Below are positions 41,956 through 50,671 of a stretch of 64,000 nt of DNA, piece by piece. Location: assembly GCF_900129755.1 (NCBI RefSeq), contig NZ_FQWT01000003.1, positions 124,001-188,000 of the forward strand, given 5' to 3'. Every line of letters starts with the position of its first letter. Position 1 is the first letter of the stretch. The notes beneath the pieces are model-generated. The model saw only the letters and a program-made list of their open reading frames with translations. It did no database searches and was not told the DNA's origin. The translations under genes and the position numbers were made by a program. The stretch comes from Chryseobacterium oranimense. GTDB taxonomy: Bacteria; Bacteroidota; Bacteroidia; Flavobacteriales; Weeksellaceae.

Positions 41956-44374
41956 GTTCAGCAATTTTTACGGTGAATTCTACATTTTTGTTCTGAGGGA
42001 ATTTTTCCCAGTACCATTCCCTGTAGCAAAAGTTCAGATTGGCTTTTTTATGGGGCATTTCAATGACTTTATCTACTTTGAAGCCTACATGGGCTTTATT
42101 CATCATGGAAGCCAGGGAATCTACAGAGCCTTCCCCTACCATTTTTCCCACTTCAGGCTGAGCAAATACATAATCTACCATAGACTGTGTGGAAGGAGAA
42201 ACGAATTTCTTCTTAGGATCAGTCGGAGCAATGAACTGGTGTGTTCCGTAATCGGTGGGCAGTACATCATAGTAATCGCCCACAATATCCCTGCACGGCC
42301 AGTATACCTCAATATTGCATGTAGGTTCACCGTTACTCATCACGATATAGCTGTGCGCTTCGTCTCCCGGAAGCATCAGGCGGTAATAGGTTTCCAGCTC
42401 ATCAATCGGCCAGTTCATCTGCCAGATTTTCACTGCATGTTCACGGTTAAACCATTCATGAAGCATTTCAAGGTCCTGATCAAGATCTATCGGTCTCATG
42501 GTGACTGTCACATCATCTTTCTGAAAATAACGGCTGAAAAACACTTCTTTTCCTTTCGGCTGGATCAGTTGATCCGAGAAATAATGATAATGAAGAAGGT
42601 TCGGGACTTTAGCATAGGAAATAGCTCCTGCACTGGTAATTCCATCAATTTCATTAGCTACCGCTTTAAAATTGGTTTTTGTTCCCCAATGGCGGTTTTC
42701 AAGCGCGTAACGGGTAAACTCGGAAGGCATTTCGTGGTGAATCTGTTCAAATTCATCGTATAAAATATTGATCAGGTCTCTTTCACTGGCCCATCCCGTT
42801 TTTCCTAAAGAGGCAATAAGTGCAGAAAGGTTACTTACCAGGACATGATAAGAGATAATGTCCAGAAGACGCTCATCCCTGATGAAAAGATCTTCGATTT
42901 CAGGATATTCTTTAGAAAGCTCACTGTATTGTTCTCTTGCGCTTTCTCTCAGTAAATAGCCCTGAGCGTCCCTTACAAAAAGAGTTTGTGGCAGCAATTG
43001 GTCATCCAGTTTGATCAGAAGATTTTGCTGATGTGCTTCCGGAGTCATCCCGTACTGACTGTATAAATGGTTCAGCGGAGTAATTAATAATCGAATATAC
43101 TTTTCAAACCAGATTTTTACAGATTCCTCCGGACTTGTTCTCAATTTTTCTGAAACTTCCGTAAAGAATTGCTGGATGAAATTTTGTCCTTCTGAAGGCT
43201 CATCCTGACAAAGTCTTGCCAGTAAAATGATTTTATCTTCCGGTGAAAACGGATTTTCACGGACCAGAAGATTCAGGCTTTCAATATTTTTATCTTCATG
43301 GTAAACGCCTAATGTTACAGGCTCCAGAAGCAGTTTAAACTGACTAAAATCCTTTTCAAACGATGCGCCCGCATGCTTACGCCACAATGCTGATGCATAC
43401 CCTCTGGCCAGATCTTTCTCGGTGTTGATTCTGATGGATCCCGTTAAAAGAACATTTAAAGAAAATTTAGGCATCCACGGAATATCCGGATTGTACATAC
43501 TCCTGATGGAAGAGGTAGAATAAAATTCTTCGCCCAACGTTCCTATGTGGATCAATGTACGGTTACCGATCATTTCAGCACCTTCTTTGGCAGATAAAAG
43601 ATAGCTGGCTTCCCAAGGATGGCACGGAAAGGTATAAAAATCTGAAATAGTTTCCCCTTCATTCAGGTATTTCTGTTCAATGTTTTCAGGTAATGAAACC
43701 ATGCTTTTCAGAAATTCGTTATAAGATACATTTAGTACTGAATTTTCTTTTACACAGCTTTTGTGGACCAAAAAATATTCAAGTTGAACCCCTTTATTGA
43801 ATTCAGGGCCGTATAGAAGCTGTTCTTCTCTGGAAAAGCCCATTCTTGCTTTTGTAAAAGGATGAAGATTATGTCCTACGGGAAGCTGCTGTTCAGATTC
43901 AAGGAAAGAATAGGTTAAGGTATTTTTATCTTTCAGACCTTCAGTCATGATCATTTGGAGATTGTGGAAACTGCTTTGAATTCTTTTGGTAAAAAGTTCC
44001 AGTCCCTGCCGGGTTGGTTTTTCAGAAAGTTCATGATAAACCAAATCGATAAGTTGATTCAGATCTGCTTCAGCAACCGTCTGGTTTTTATGATCAACGA
44101 TCCATAAAGGCATTCCATAGTTATGAAAAGTACTTTCGGAGTGGTAAGAAACGGGAGCAAATAAAAACACATCGCTTTTCTTCAATTCAAACCTCATGTG
44201 CAGCGGATAGATACTGTTTTCCAGTGCCTGAGCCGTCAGTGTATCATATTTCGGAACTCCCTGATAGAATTTTCCGTTTCCAAGCTCGCGGAGCATTCCG
44301 TTCAGCAGGATTCTTACTGTAATTTCCTGTGCCTGTTCTGTAAACTTAGTTTGCTGTACTAAAGTCTTCTCCAT
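41948..44374 (-). CDS. fused IucA/IucC synthetase and IucB/AlcB-type acyltransferase
   Basis: 808 residues in two parts. Residues ~1-600 are an IucA/IucC synthetase: GYHSESTFHNYG-like start, NLHPFTKARMGFS, YTFPCHPWEASYLL, TSSIRSMYNPDIPWMPKFSLNVLLTGSIR and MTPEAHQQNLLIKLDD. Residues ~625-808 are a GNAT acyltransferase of the IucB/RhbD/AlcB type: TVTMRPIDLDQDLEMLHEWFNREHAVKIWQMNW, YWPCRDIVGDYYDVLPTDYGTHQFI and FCYREWYWEKFP. The second part acylates the N-hydroxyl amine (acetyl or succinyl), the first condenses the product. The fusion links the two steps in one polypeptide. It overlaps the decarboxylase gene by 29 bp. Confidence 0.9.
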   Translation of the reverse strand: MEKTLVQQTKFTEQAQEITVRILLNGMLRELGNGKFYQGVPKYDTLTAQALENSIYPLHMRFELKKSDVFLFAPVSYHSESTFHNYGMPLWIVDHKNQTVAEADLNQLIDLVYHELSEKPTRQGLELFTKRIQSSFHNLQMIMTEGLKDKNTLTYSFLESEQQLPVGHNLHPFTKARMGFSREEQLLYGPEFNKGVQLEYFLVHKSCVKENSVLNVSYNEFLKSMVSLPENIEQKYLNEGETISDFYTFPCHPWEASYLLSAKEGAEMIGNRTLIHIGTLGEEFYSTSSIRSMYNPDIPWMPKFSLNVLLTGSIRINTEKDLARGYASALWRKHAGASFEKDFSQFKLLLEPVTLGVYHEDKNIESLNLLVRENPFSPEDKIILLARLCQDEPSEGQNFIQQFFTEVSEKLRTSPEESVKIWFEKYIRLLITPLNHLYSQYGMTPEAHQQNLLIKLDDQLLPQTLFVRDAQGYLLRESAREQYSELSKEYPEIEDLFIRDERLLDIISYHVLVSNLSALIASLGKTGWASERDLINILYDEFEQIHHEMPSEFTRYALENRHWGTKTNFKAVANEIDGITSAGAISYAKVPNLLHYHYFSDQLIQPKGKEVFFSRYFQKDDVTVTMRPIDLDQDLEMLHEWFNREHAVKIWQMNWPIDELETYYRLMLPGDEAHSYIVMSNGEPTCNIEVYWPCRDIVGDYYDVLPTDYGTHQFIAPTDPKKKFVSPSTQSMVDYVFAQPEVGKMVGEGSVDSLASMMNKAHVGFKVDKVIEMPHKKANLNFCYREWYWEKFPQNKNVEFTVKIAEHE

Positions 44375-45872
44375 GAGCTTTTATTTTGTTTAAAATTTGA
44401 TGAACGTCTTCTGTTGTTGTAATCGGGTTAAGGAAAGTGAATTTCAGATAGAAATTTCCATCTACTTTTGTACTGGCTACCAGAACCTCTCCGCTGTAGA
44501 AAAGCTTCATTTTGATGTGTTGGTTCAAAGCATTCAGGTCTTTAATATCGGTTCTGATATAACGGAAAACCAGAACGCTTAAATCTGTATCGGAAAGGAG
44601 TTCAAAGTCAGCATTTTCTTTGATCATGGAAGCAACATCTTTCGTAAGATCGATTACGGTATCCGTATATTCGGAAAGCTGTTCCTTACCCATCATTCTT
44701 AGCGTAAACCACAGTTTCAAAGCATCAAACCTTCTGGTACTCTGGATAATGGATTTGTTGATCTGTGCAGGGATTTCTTCCTCATCCATTTCTGCAGGAT
44801 TCAGATAGTCTGCATGGTGTTTCAGGATTCTTAATTCCCTTTTATCCTTTACAATAAATGCACTGCTGCTGATGGGCTGGAAGAATGATTTATGATAATC
44901 TATCGTCACAGAATCTGCTCTTTCAATACCATTCAGAAGATGACGGTATTTTTCGCTTAATAATAAAGCACATCCGTAAGCGGCATCTACATGCATCCAG
45001 ATATTGTAATGTTCTGCTATATTGGCGATATCTTCCAGCGGATCTACGTTTCCGAAATCTGTAGTTCCTGCCGTGGCTACAATTCCGATAGGAATGTTTC
45101 CCAGCTGCTCTTCCCGCTTGATGTATTTTTTAAGTAAAGAAATATCCATACAGAATCTTTCATCCGTAGGAACTTTAACGATACTTTTCTCGCCCAGTCC
45201 CATGATTGAGGCATTTTTTAAGTTGCTGAAGTGAGATTTATCAGAAACAAAGATTCTGAAACGTCCCGCTTCCTTTGGAAGACCATCCAGCTTAATATTG
45301 TGATGGTATCTTTTTTGGGAAAAGCAGTCGCGCATCATCACAAGGCCCATCAGGTTACTTTGTGATCCTCCGGCTGTGAAAACACCGTCACTGGTTTCTG
45401 CACTGTATCCCAACTGTTCAGCCGTCCAGTCGATCAGTTTTCTTTCCATAAATGTTCCCCCGGCGCTCTGGTCGTAGGTATCCTGGGAGGAATTGATAGT
45501 GCTGACAAGGATTTCTCCGGCCAGTGCAGGGATTACGACAGGACAATTAAGGTGTGCCACATATTGTGGTAAGTGGAAAGCGGTGGCGTGCTTTACATAT
45601 ATAGTATCTACTTCCTGAAGAAGTTCGTGGTAAGAAGACAGTTTTTGATTAAGGTCTATCTTTTCTACCATGCCTTTCATTTCTTTGGCTTCTATTCCGC
45701 TGAAGGGTTTGGTATTTCTGTGAAGAAATGTTCCCACAAGGTCTAAAGTTTCTTTAACGGCGGAACGATAGTGATCATAATTATCAGAATGAAAAATATT
45801 TCCAAAATTCCCCGAAATGTGAGGTAAGGAAGCAGCCGGGATCTCTCCGGCCTGCATTTGAGTGTTATTCAT
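44346..45872 (-). CDS. PLP-dependent decarboxylase (diaminobutyrate/lysine decarboxylase type)
   Basis: 508 residues from ATG 45872. The frame extends to 45929, but a promoter-like pair lies over that region. Group II decarboxylase features: GVFTAGGSQSNLMGLVMMRD, ATAGTTDFGNVDPLEDIA, WMHVDAAYGCALLLS and the PLP lysine in SVTIDYHKSFFQP. Homologues in siderophore loci (DesA, RhbB) decarboxylate lysine or 2,4-diaminobutyrate to give cadaverine or diaminopropane. It is the first gene of the operon. With the divergent hydroxylase, a hydroxylated diamine is possible. Substrate is not decided by the sequence. Confidence 0.9.
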   Translation of the reverse strand: MNNTQMQAGEIPAASLPHISGNFGNIFHSDNYDHYRSAVKETLDLVGTFLHRNTKPFSGIEAKEMKGMVEKIDLNQKLSSYHELLQEVDTIYVKHATAFHLPQYVAHLNCPVVIPALAGEILVSTINSSQDTYDQSAGGTFMERKLIDWTAEQLGYSAETSDGVFTAGGSQSNLMGLVMMRDCFSQKRYHHNIKLDGLPKEAGRFRIFVSDKSHFSNLKNASIMGLGEKSIVKVPTDERFCMDISLLKKYIKREEQLGNIPIGIVATAGTTDFGNVDPLEDIANIAEHYNIWMHVDAAYGCALLLSEKYRHLLNGIERADSVTIDYHKSFFQPISSSAFIVKDKRELRILKHHADYLNPAEMDEEEIPAQINKSIIQSTRRFDALKLWFTLRMMGKEQLSEYTDTVIDLTKDVASMIKENADFELLSDTDLSVLVFRYIRTDIKDLNALNQHIKMKLFYSGEVLVASTKVDGNFYLKFTFLNPITTTEDVHQILNKIKAHGEDFSTAN

Positions 45873-45924
45873 ATATAGTATTGTAAGGTGATTTTTAAAA
45901 TCAATAAGTTGTGTGAAGGTATGT

Positions 45925-45954
45925 GACATATAAGTATATATACCTGACAGTCAA
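45925..45954 (-). promoter_or_regulatory. candidate promoter of the siderophore operon
   Basis: On the minus strand TTG (45954-45952) is followed after 19 bp by TATATGTC (45932-45925), two bases off the -7 consensus. It would start transcription ~45 bp before ATG 45872. A 13-bp palindrome GATTTTTAAAATC (45890-45902) lies in the leader and could be an operator. Confidence 0.4.
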
Positions 45955-45987
45955 GTTTTTAATTTTTACATTTTATTTATTTTTTAT

Positions 45988-46017
45988 TTGGTGGTTTGTA
46001 AATTATTCATAAATTTG
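45988..46017 (+). promoter_or_regulatory. promoter of the 2-oxoglutarate hydroxylase gene
   Basis: TTG (45988-45990), exactly 19 bp, then TAAATTTG (46010-46017): a perfect Bacteroidota promoter. It fixes the start of the downstream gene at ATG 46090, because the longer frame begins inside the -33 element. Confidence 0.65.
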
Positions 46018-46089
46018 AATTCGCAATTGTTATTTAGAATAATTAAAAACAAATATAGAAATTTAATTCACACACCAAATATTTTTTTA

Positions 46090-47187
46090 ATGAATTCTCC
46101 AGAAATTTTAGATAACAACAGTATTACCACGGTAAAACTGCTTCCCGGAGTGATTGAAATCACCTCGCAGGAAAGAAGAATGATACAGGATGCAGCGGCG
46201 CATCTTCAGAGAAAATACGGCAGCTATGAAAACCGTGACTTTATTACCCATGTGCATCAACTGGCCTCCTATTTTTTACCGGAAAGACTTCTACATATAG
46301 CAGCTGATTTTGCCAGTGACTTTTCAAAAGACCAATATGGAGCCATTGCGTTCAGAGGACTGATGGATATAGATCAGGAAAGCATCGGAACTACGCCTCC
46401 CAACTGGCAGTCTGCAGATTACTCCAAATTCAATATCTATGGTTTTGCCTGCGCATTGCTTCATGGAGCGCTTCCATCGAAGCCGGTACAGTACTATTCC
46501 CAGCGTAAAGGCGGGGGATTGATGCACGCCATTATTCCTGACGAAAAAATGCGTGAGACACAGACAGGATCGGGATCATCAACGGATCTTTATGTCCATA
46601 CAGAGGATGCTTTCCTGAAACATCAGGCTGACTTTTTGAGCTTTATGTACATCAGAAATGAAGAGCAGGTACCTTCTACCCTATATTCCATCCGATCCCA
46701 TGAATCTATCGGAGAAAAATTCAGACCTCTTTTCGAAAGGATGTACAAGATCCCGAAAGATGCCAACCTTGAAACAGGAACCGATGAGGAAGAAGTGCTG
46801 GAAGCCATTCTGTATGGAAATTATGAACTGCCTTTTATGAGATTTGATGCCGCAGAGCAGTTGTTCAATCCAAGCATCAGGCAAAGTGACGAAGCCCATC
46901 ATCATCTGAATGAATTCTGGGAAGAGGCAAGAGATCTGATTTATTCAGGGTTTACGCCACAGGCCGGGGATGTTATATTGGTTAATAACCATTTATGTGC
47001 TCACGGAAGATCGGCTTTCCGAGCAGGGATAAGGAATATTGACGGGATAGAATATCGCTGCGAAAGAAGAATTATGCTCCGTATGATGAGCAAAGTAAGT
47101 TTGATGGACATGAGAGCTCACACCCTTACTGAAGATCCGTTCTTTGTGATTGAAGAACATCTGGGCAAAAACTTTGAAAATATTTAG
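46090..47187 (+). CDS. clavaminate-synthase-like Fe(II)/2-oxoglutarate amino-acid hydroxylase
   Basis: 365 residues. The iron triad is visible: His170-Thr-Glu172 in YVHTEDAFLKHQADFLSF, the HTEDAF signature of the clavaminate synthase/VioC group, and distal His305 in NNHLCAHGRSAFRAG; ERRIMLRM may supply the 2-oxoglutarate arginine. Family members hydroxylate free arginine, asparagine or lysine; lysine 3-/4-hydroxylases of this family (KDO) are known from Flavobacteriia. It is divergent from the siderophore operon and the only gene in its unit. I infer that it hydroxylates the amino acid that the PLP decarboxylase then uses. Start chosen from the promoter at 45988. Confidence 0.87.
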   Translation: MNSPEILDNNSITTVKLLPGVIEITSQERRMIQDAAAHLQRKYGSYENRDFITHVHQLASYFLPERLLHIAADFASDFSKDQYGAIAFRGLMDIDQESIGTTPPNWQSADYSKFNIYGFACALLHGALPSKPVQYYSQRKGGGLMHAIIPDEKMRETQTGSGSSTDLYVHTEDAFLKHQADFLSFMYIRNEEQVPSTLYSIRSHESIGEKFRPLFERMYKIPKDANLETGTDEEEVLEAILYGNYELPFMRFDAAEQLFNPSIRQSDEAHHHLNEFWEEARDLIYSGFTPQAGDVILVNNHLCAHGRSAFRAGIRNIDGIEYRCERRIMLRMMSKVSLMDMRAHTLTEDPFFVIEEHLGKNFENI

Positions 47188-47211
47188 ATTATTTCGATAC
47201 TATTCAATTAT

Positions 47212-47249
47212 AAAATCCTTTTAAGCCCCATGCTTAAAAGGATTTTTTA
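47212..47249 (+). terminator. terminator of the hydroxylase gene
   Basis: AAAATCCTTTTAAGC (47212-47226) and its complement GCTTAAAAGGATTTT (47232-47246) form a 15-bp stem with a 5-base loop, followed by T residues. It lies 24 bp after the stop. Confidence 0.88.
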
Positions 47250-47320
47250 TTAAATTGTTTTTTAACCATTATGGCTATCTTAAGAAATTAAGTTTAAAAA
47301 TCTTCTGATTTAATTTTTAG

Positions 47321-47842
47321 TTACTTCAGGATTTTCTTCATCATCAGGTCGGTCTGTTCATCATCTCCCAACCTGAAGGTATGGTTTCCAAACACTTCAA
47401 AACCATTTTTCTCATAAAACCTAACAGCTCTTGAATTATTTTCCCATACGCCCAGCCAGATATAATTTTTATTAAGATTTTGAGCTGTTTCCAAAGCCTG
47501 ATCATACAGCAGCTGCCCTACTTTCTGACCGTGGTGGCTTTTTTTGACATAAATTCTTTCTATTTCCAAAGCCGTTTCATCCTGAAGTTCTGTTTGTGCA
47601 GATCCGGAGTTTAATTTAAGATAGCCTACAGGGATATCTTCTTCCCATGCAATATAGAAATGGGAATCCGGATTATTCAATTCTGACTTTAGTTTTTCTG
47701 TACTGAAGCTTTTTTCGAGATAATTTTTCATAGCTTCCTCCGAATTGCTTTCGGAAAAAGTCTCGGAAAAGGTTTGTATTCCAATATTCTGAATGGTTTC
47801 AAGGTCGTTTATCCCTGCTTTCAAAACTGTTATTGATGACAT
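47321..47842 (-). CDS. GNAT-family N-acetyltransferase
   Basis: 173 residues. GNAT fold with acetyl-CoA motif A: LEIERIYVKKSHHGQKVGQLLYDQAL (R/Q-x-x-G-x-G/V) and motif B WLGVWENNSRAVRFYEKNGFEVFGNHTFRLGDD. The pattern fits small-molecule acetylases of the PaiA/spermidine N-acetyltransferase-like group. Stand-alone gene convergent with the hydroxylase. Substrate unknown. Confidence 0.85.
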   Translation of the reverse strand: MSSITVLKAGINDLETIQNIGIQTFSETFSESNSEEAMKNYLEKSFSTEKLKSELNNPDSHFYIAWEEDIPVGYLKLNSGSAQTELQDETALEIERIYVKKSHHGQKVGQLLYDQALETAQNLNKNYIWLGVWENNSRAVRFYEKNGFEVFGNHTFRLGDDEQTDLMMKKILK

Positions 47843-47986
47843 AAATGCGTATTTATTATTTTAATTTATTAATCAGATCCTTTATTTGAGGTATGTTCAG
47901 TTCTGTTGTTGTTCCTGTTTTTTTAATGTTTTAAAGTTTTAAGACAGACAGTCTCAAATTCAAATAAAAAACAGAGTCTGAATGCG

Positions 47987-48568
47987 CTATGAAAACAATA
48001 TCTTTTTAAACGCTTCGGAAGCCAGATGTACCTGCACTGACCAATCGTCCGCGGCATCACTTCCTGCATCATCTGAAATATATTTCAGGCATAAAAACGG
48101 AATATTTTCTTTTTGAGCTATAAGAGCCAGCGGATAAGCCTCCATATCTACAATGTTGTAATCCGTTTCGGAATGGTTCATTTCAAAACTGTCGCCACTG
48201 CCACATATTCCCTGTTCCAGGCCGTTCATTTCAAGTCCGTATTCCAGAACAGGAGGAATTCCGGATAAGGGAGTTTCATAAAGACTGAAACCCAATCCCC
48301 TTACATCCATATCGCGCTGGATAAACTTTGTGCAGCAGACCACTTCGCCTTTACTGAAGCTTTTACTTCCGGCAGATCCGAGATTAATGATCAGTTTTGG
48401 CTTTCTGGTATGAATTTCTTTTGTAAGCTCTATGGCTGCGTTTACTTTCCCGATTCCTGTTACCAGCTTATTTTTTCCTTCAAATGCTTTTCCTGCTTCT
48501 GAATCCAGAGCAAAGACAAATAAGGTTTCTGAAACGGGATATTCAGATTCAGCGTTTATTTTTATCAT
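47987..48568 (-). CDS. nucleoside phosphorylase/nucleosidase-fold protein (MTAN/futalosine-hydrolase-like)
   Basis: 193 residues from ATG 48568; the frame extends nine bases to a TTG. PNP/UDP phosphorylase fold: LVTGIGKVNAAIEL, LIINLGSAGSKS, and the active-site stretch YNIVDMEAYPLALIAQKENIPFLCLKYISDDAGSDAADDW, where Glu of the DMEAY motif contacts the ribose. It is shorter than MTAN (~230). A housekeeping nucleosidase role is likely; the exact substrate is open. Confidence 0.78.
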   Translation of the reverse strand: MIKINAESEYPVSETLFVFALDSEAGKAFEGKNKLVTGIGKVNAAIELTKEIHTRKPKLIINLGSAGSKSFSKGEVVCCTKFIQRDMDVRGLGFSLYETPLSGIPPVLEYGLEMNGLEQGICGSGDSFEMNHSETDYNIVDMEAYPLALIAQKENIPFLCLKYISDDAGSDAADDWSVQVHLASEAFKKILFS

Positions 48569-48650
48569 GGAATGCAATTATTTGAACAAAAATAAGCATT
48601 GAACAGATAAAACGGATGAACTTCTTTACTTTATTAAGATCTGGAATAAG

Positions 48651-48677
48651 AAAAAAACACCTCGGATGGAGGTGTTT
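48651..48677 (-). terminator. terminator of the DsbA/FrnE-like gene
   Basis: AAACACCTC (48655-48663) and GAGGTGTTT (48669-48677) form a perfect 9-bp stem. On the minus strand the A run at 48651-48657 gives a U tail. It lies 36 bp past the stop of the oxidoreductase gene. Confidence 0.85.
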
Positions 48678-48712
48678 ATCAAAATTGTTATCAGAAAGCT
48701 GATTTTTATAAT

Positions 48713-49411
48713 TTAAATACTGCAGTTATCCGTATCACATGAAGCGCCTCCCTGAGAAAGATCTTTAAACGGGCTTACTGTTTCTTTATAGGTCTGCTGT
48801 AAAGCATCTGCAAAAACCTCTGCCGGCTGTGCTCCGGATACCGCATATTTCCCGTTCAATACAAAGAAAGGAACGCTGGAAATGCCATTATTCTTCGCTT
48901 CCTGGATATCCTGATTGATTTCATAATCGAACTCGTCTGAAACTAAAGCCTGTTTTGCTTCATCCTTATCAATTCCTAAATGGCCAGCAAGAGAAATGAG
49001 TTCCTCAATATCCCCGACATTTTTTCCATCTGTAAAGTGAGCTTTAAAAAGAGCCTCTTCCATTTCATTGGCCTTGCCATATTTTTTAGCCAGATGAAGT
49101 AACTTATGGGCATTGAAAGTATTAATTATCAAAGCTTTTTCAAAGTCAAAATCAATTCCGGCACCCTTTCCCATCTGAGCCACCTGACCAATCATCTGGG
49201 CCGCCTGCTCTGCCGGAAATCCCTTCTTTTCTTTGAAATATTCAATTGTATTCTGAGGTTTTAAGGGGTCCAAAGTAGGATCTAACTGGAAACTCTTCCA
49301 CTCTACTTCCACTTCATCTTTAAAAGGAAGCTGTTCAAGAGCCTGTTCAAAATTATTCTTTCCGATGTAGCAAAACGGACACATGACATCAGACCATATT
49401 TCTATTTTCAT
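48713..49411 (-). CDS. DsbA-family oxidoreductase (FrnE-like)
   Basis: 232 residues, no signal peptide, so cytosolic. Thioredoxin fold with active site DVMCPFCYIGKNNFEQAL (CPFC at ~12-15), the helical insert and the cis-Pro strand GISSVPFFVLNGKYAVSGAQPAEVF, ending in SCDTDNCSI. FrnE-like proteins handle disulphides in the cytosol and protect against oxidative stress. A perfect 19-bp palindrome lies 60 bp upstream; a related one precedes the HxlR gene at 51766. Confidence 0.88.
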   Translation of the reverse strand: MKIEIWSDVMCPFCYIGKNNFEQALEQLPFKDEVEVEWKSFQLDPTLDPLKPQNTIEYFKEKKGFPAEQAAQMIGQVAQMGKGAGIDFDFEKALIINTFNAHKLLHLAKKYGKANEMEEALFKAHFTDGKNVGDIEELISLAGHLGIDKDEAKQALVSDEFDYEINQDIQEAKNNGISSVPFFVLNGKYAVSGAQPAEVFADALQQTYKETVSPFKDLSQGGASCDTDNCSI

Positions 49412-49471
49412 TCTTCTTTTTTTTAATTCTGGTGAAATTATTTAAAGATCAAAGGTACTGCATTTTATTAT

Positions 49472-49490
49472 TGTAACAAAATTTGTTACA
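49472..49490. promoter_or_regulatory. 19-bp palindromic operator upstream of the DsbA/FrnE-like gene
   Basis: TGTAACAAAATTTGTTACA is a perfect palindrome (9-bp arms, one central base) between the MFS stop at 49497 and the oxidoreductase start at 49411. Its core TAACAAA/TTTGT recurs just before the HxlR gene at 51749-51762. A redox-responsive HxlR protein is the first candidate for binding. Confidence 0.6.
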
Positions 49491-49496
49491 GTATAA

Positions 49497-50669
49497 TTAA
49501 GAACACGGAAGAATGATTTTTTCCTTTTCAGCTTTTTTCTCTAAAATACTTCTCAGGATGATCATAAGAAAAGCAAGAATACCGAAAGCCAAACCTATCC
49601 ACGGATTATATGCTGCTCCTTTGAAGACAATCATCCATCCTCCCAGAGTTGTACCCAAAGTCACGCCCAGGTTTCCGAAGGATGTTGCCAGACTATTGGC
49701 AAACTCCAGTGAATCAGGAACTGAAGAAATCATATAGGTAGATGCATTCTGGAAGCTGGGAGAATACAAAAATCCCCAAATAGCAATGCTGATGATATTC
49801 ATAGTCATATTGTTCCCTGAAAAATACAGTAGAAAAGGCATCAGGACCGTACCGGAAAGAAACAAGGCGGTTGTTTTCGGAACACTCCAGCTCAGCATTT
49901 TTCCTGCAACCCAGTTTGAAAACACACCAATGATCCCGAACAGAAAAAGCATATAGCTTACCATTGTACTATCCATTCCCTTTGCTTTATTCAGATAATC
50001 TGCAAAATAGCTGTAAGTGGAAAACCATGCGGTAATCATGAAAAAATTCATCAAAGTACTGATAACAAAGGTAGGTTTGGTTAAAATTTTAAGCTGGCTT
50101 TTATAGGATTTCTTTTCTGTTACCGGCATTGCAGGAAGCAAAAAATAAATAATGCATAATGCCAGGGTACTTACTGCCGCCTGAACAATGAAAGATGATT
50201 CCCAGAACCAAACACTGGCCAGCCAGGTTGCAAACGGAACCGTAGTAACCATAGCCAGGGCAACCCCGATAAATACAATTCCCATTAATTGGTTAGCCTG
50301 TTTCTTTTCTGAACCGGATATTGCAACAGATAAGGCCGTTGCAATATACACAGGCTGTAAAAATGCCGGAAGTATCCGGACCAGCATCAGAAGCCAGAAC
50401 GGCGGCGACATGGCAGAAATAACAGCTGTAAACAGAAAAATAGAAATAGCGGCCAGCATTACCTTTCTTCTGTCAAACCCGGACATTAAAAGAGTCATAA
50501 AAGGTCCTGTTACAGCAATAATCAGGGCAAAAGCGCTAAGAAGCCATCCTGCTTTATCTATTCCTATATGGTAATGTTCTGCAATCTGGGGCAGAATTCC
50601 TATCACTCCAAATTCAGTAGTAATTACTGCAATAAATCCCAGACAACCAATATATGCATACTTTTTCAT
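49497..50669 (-). CDS. MFS transporter (DHA1-type multidrug/arabinose efflux family)
   Basis: 390 residues, twelve helices. GCLGFIAVITTEFGVIGILPQIAEHYHIGIDKAGWLLSAFALIIAVTGPFMTLLMSGFDRRKVML is typical of the AraJ/YdhP-like DHA1 group (TEF at helix 1, DRRKV in the loop). It begins 2 bp after the alpha/beta hydrolase stop, so the two form an operon transcribed divergently from the HxlR gene. Likely exports an organic or electrophilic compound. Confidence 0.88.
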   Translation of the reverse strand: MKKYAYIGCLGFIAVITTEFGVIGILPQIAEHYHIGIDKAGWLLSAFALIIAVTGPFMTLLMSGFDRRKVMLAAISIFLFTAVISAMSPPFWLLMLVRILPAFLQPVYIATALSVAISGSEKKQANQLMGIVFIGVALAMVTTVPFATWLASVWFWESSFIVQAAVSTLALCIIYFLLPAMPVTEKKSYKSQLKILTKPTFVISTLMNFFMITAWFSTYSYFADYLNKAKGMDSTMVSYMLFLFGIIGVFSNWVAGKMLSWSVPKTTALFLSGTVLMPFLLYFSGNNMTMNIISIAIWGFLYSPSFQNASTYMISSVPDSLEFANSLATSFGNLGVTLGTTLGGWMIVFKGAAYNPWIGLAFGILAFLMIILRSILEKKAEKEKIILPCS

Positions 50670-50671
50670 CT

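Noticed and set aside
41879..42763. 294-codon rightward frame opposite the siderophore synthetase fusion
   Set aside because: It is antisense to two clear siderophore genes, rich in Phe/His/Ile as expected for a shadow, with no start context.
45890..45902. GATTTTTAAAATC as a Fur box for the siderophore operon
   Set aside because: The palindrome is short and AT-only in its core; it does not match a Fur or DtxR site, and the CTAAC/GTTAG repeat of this window is absent here.
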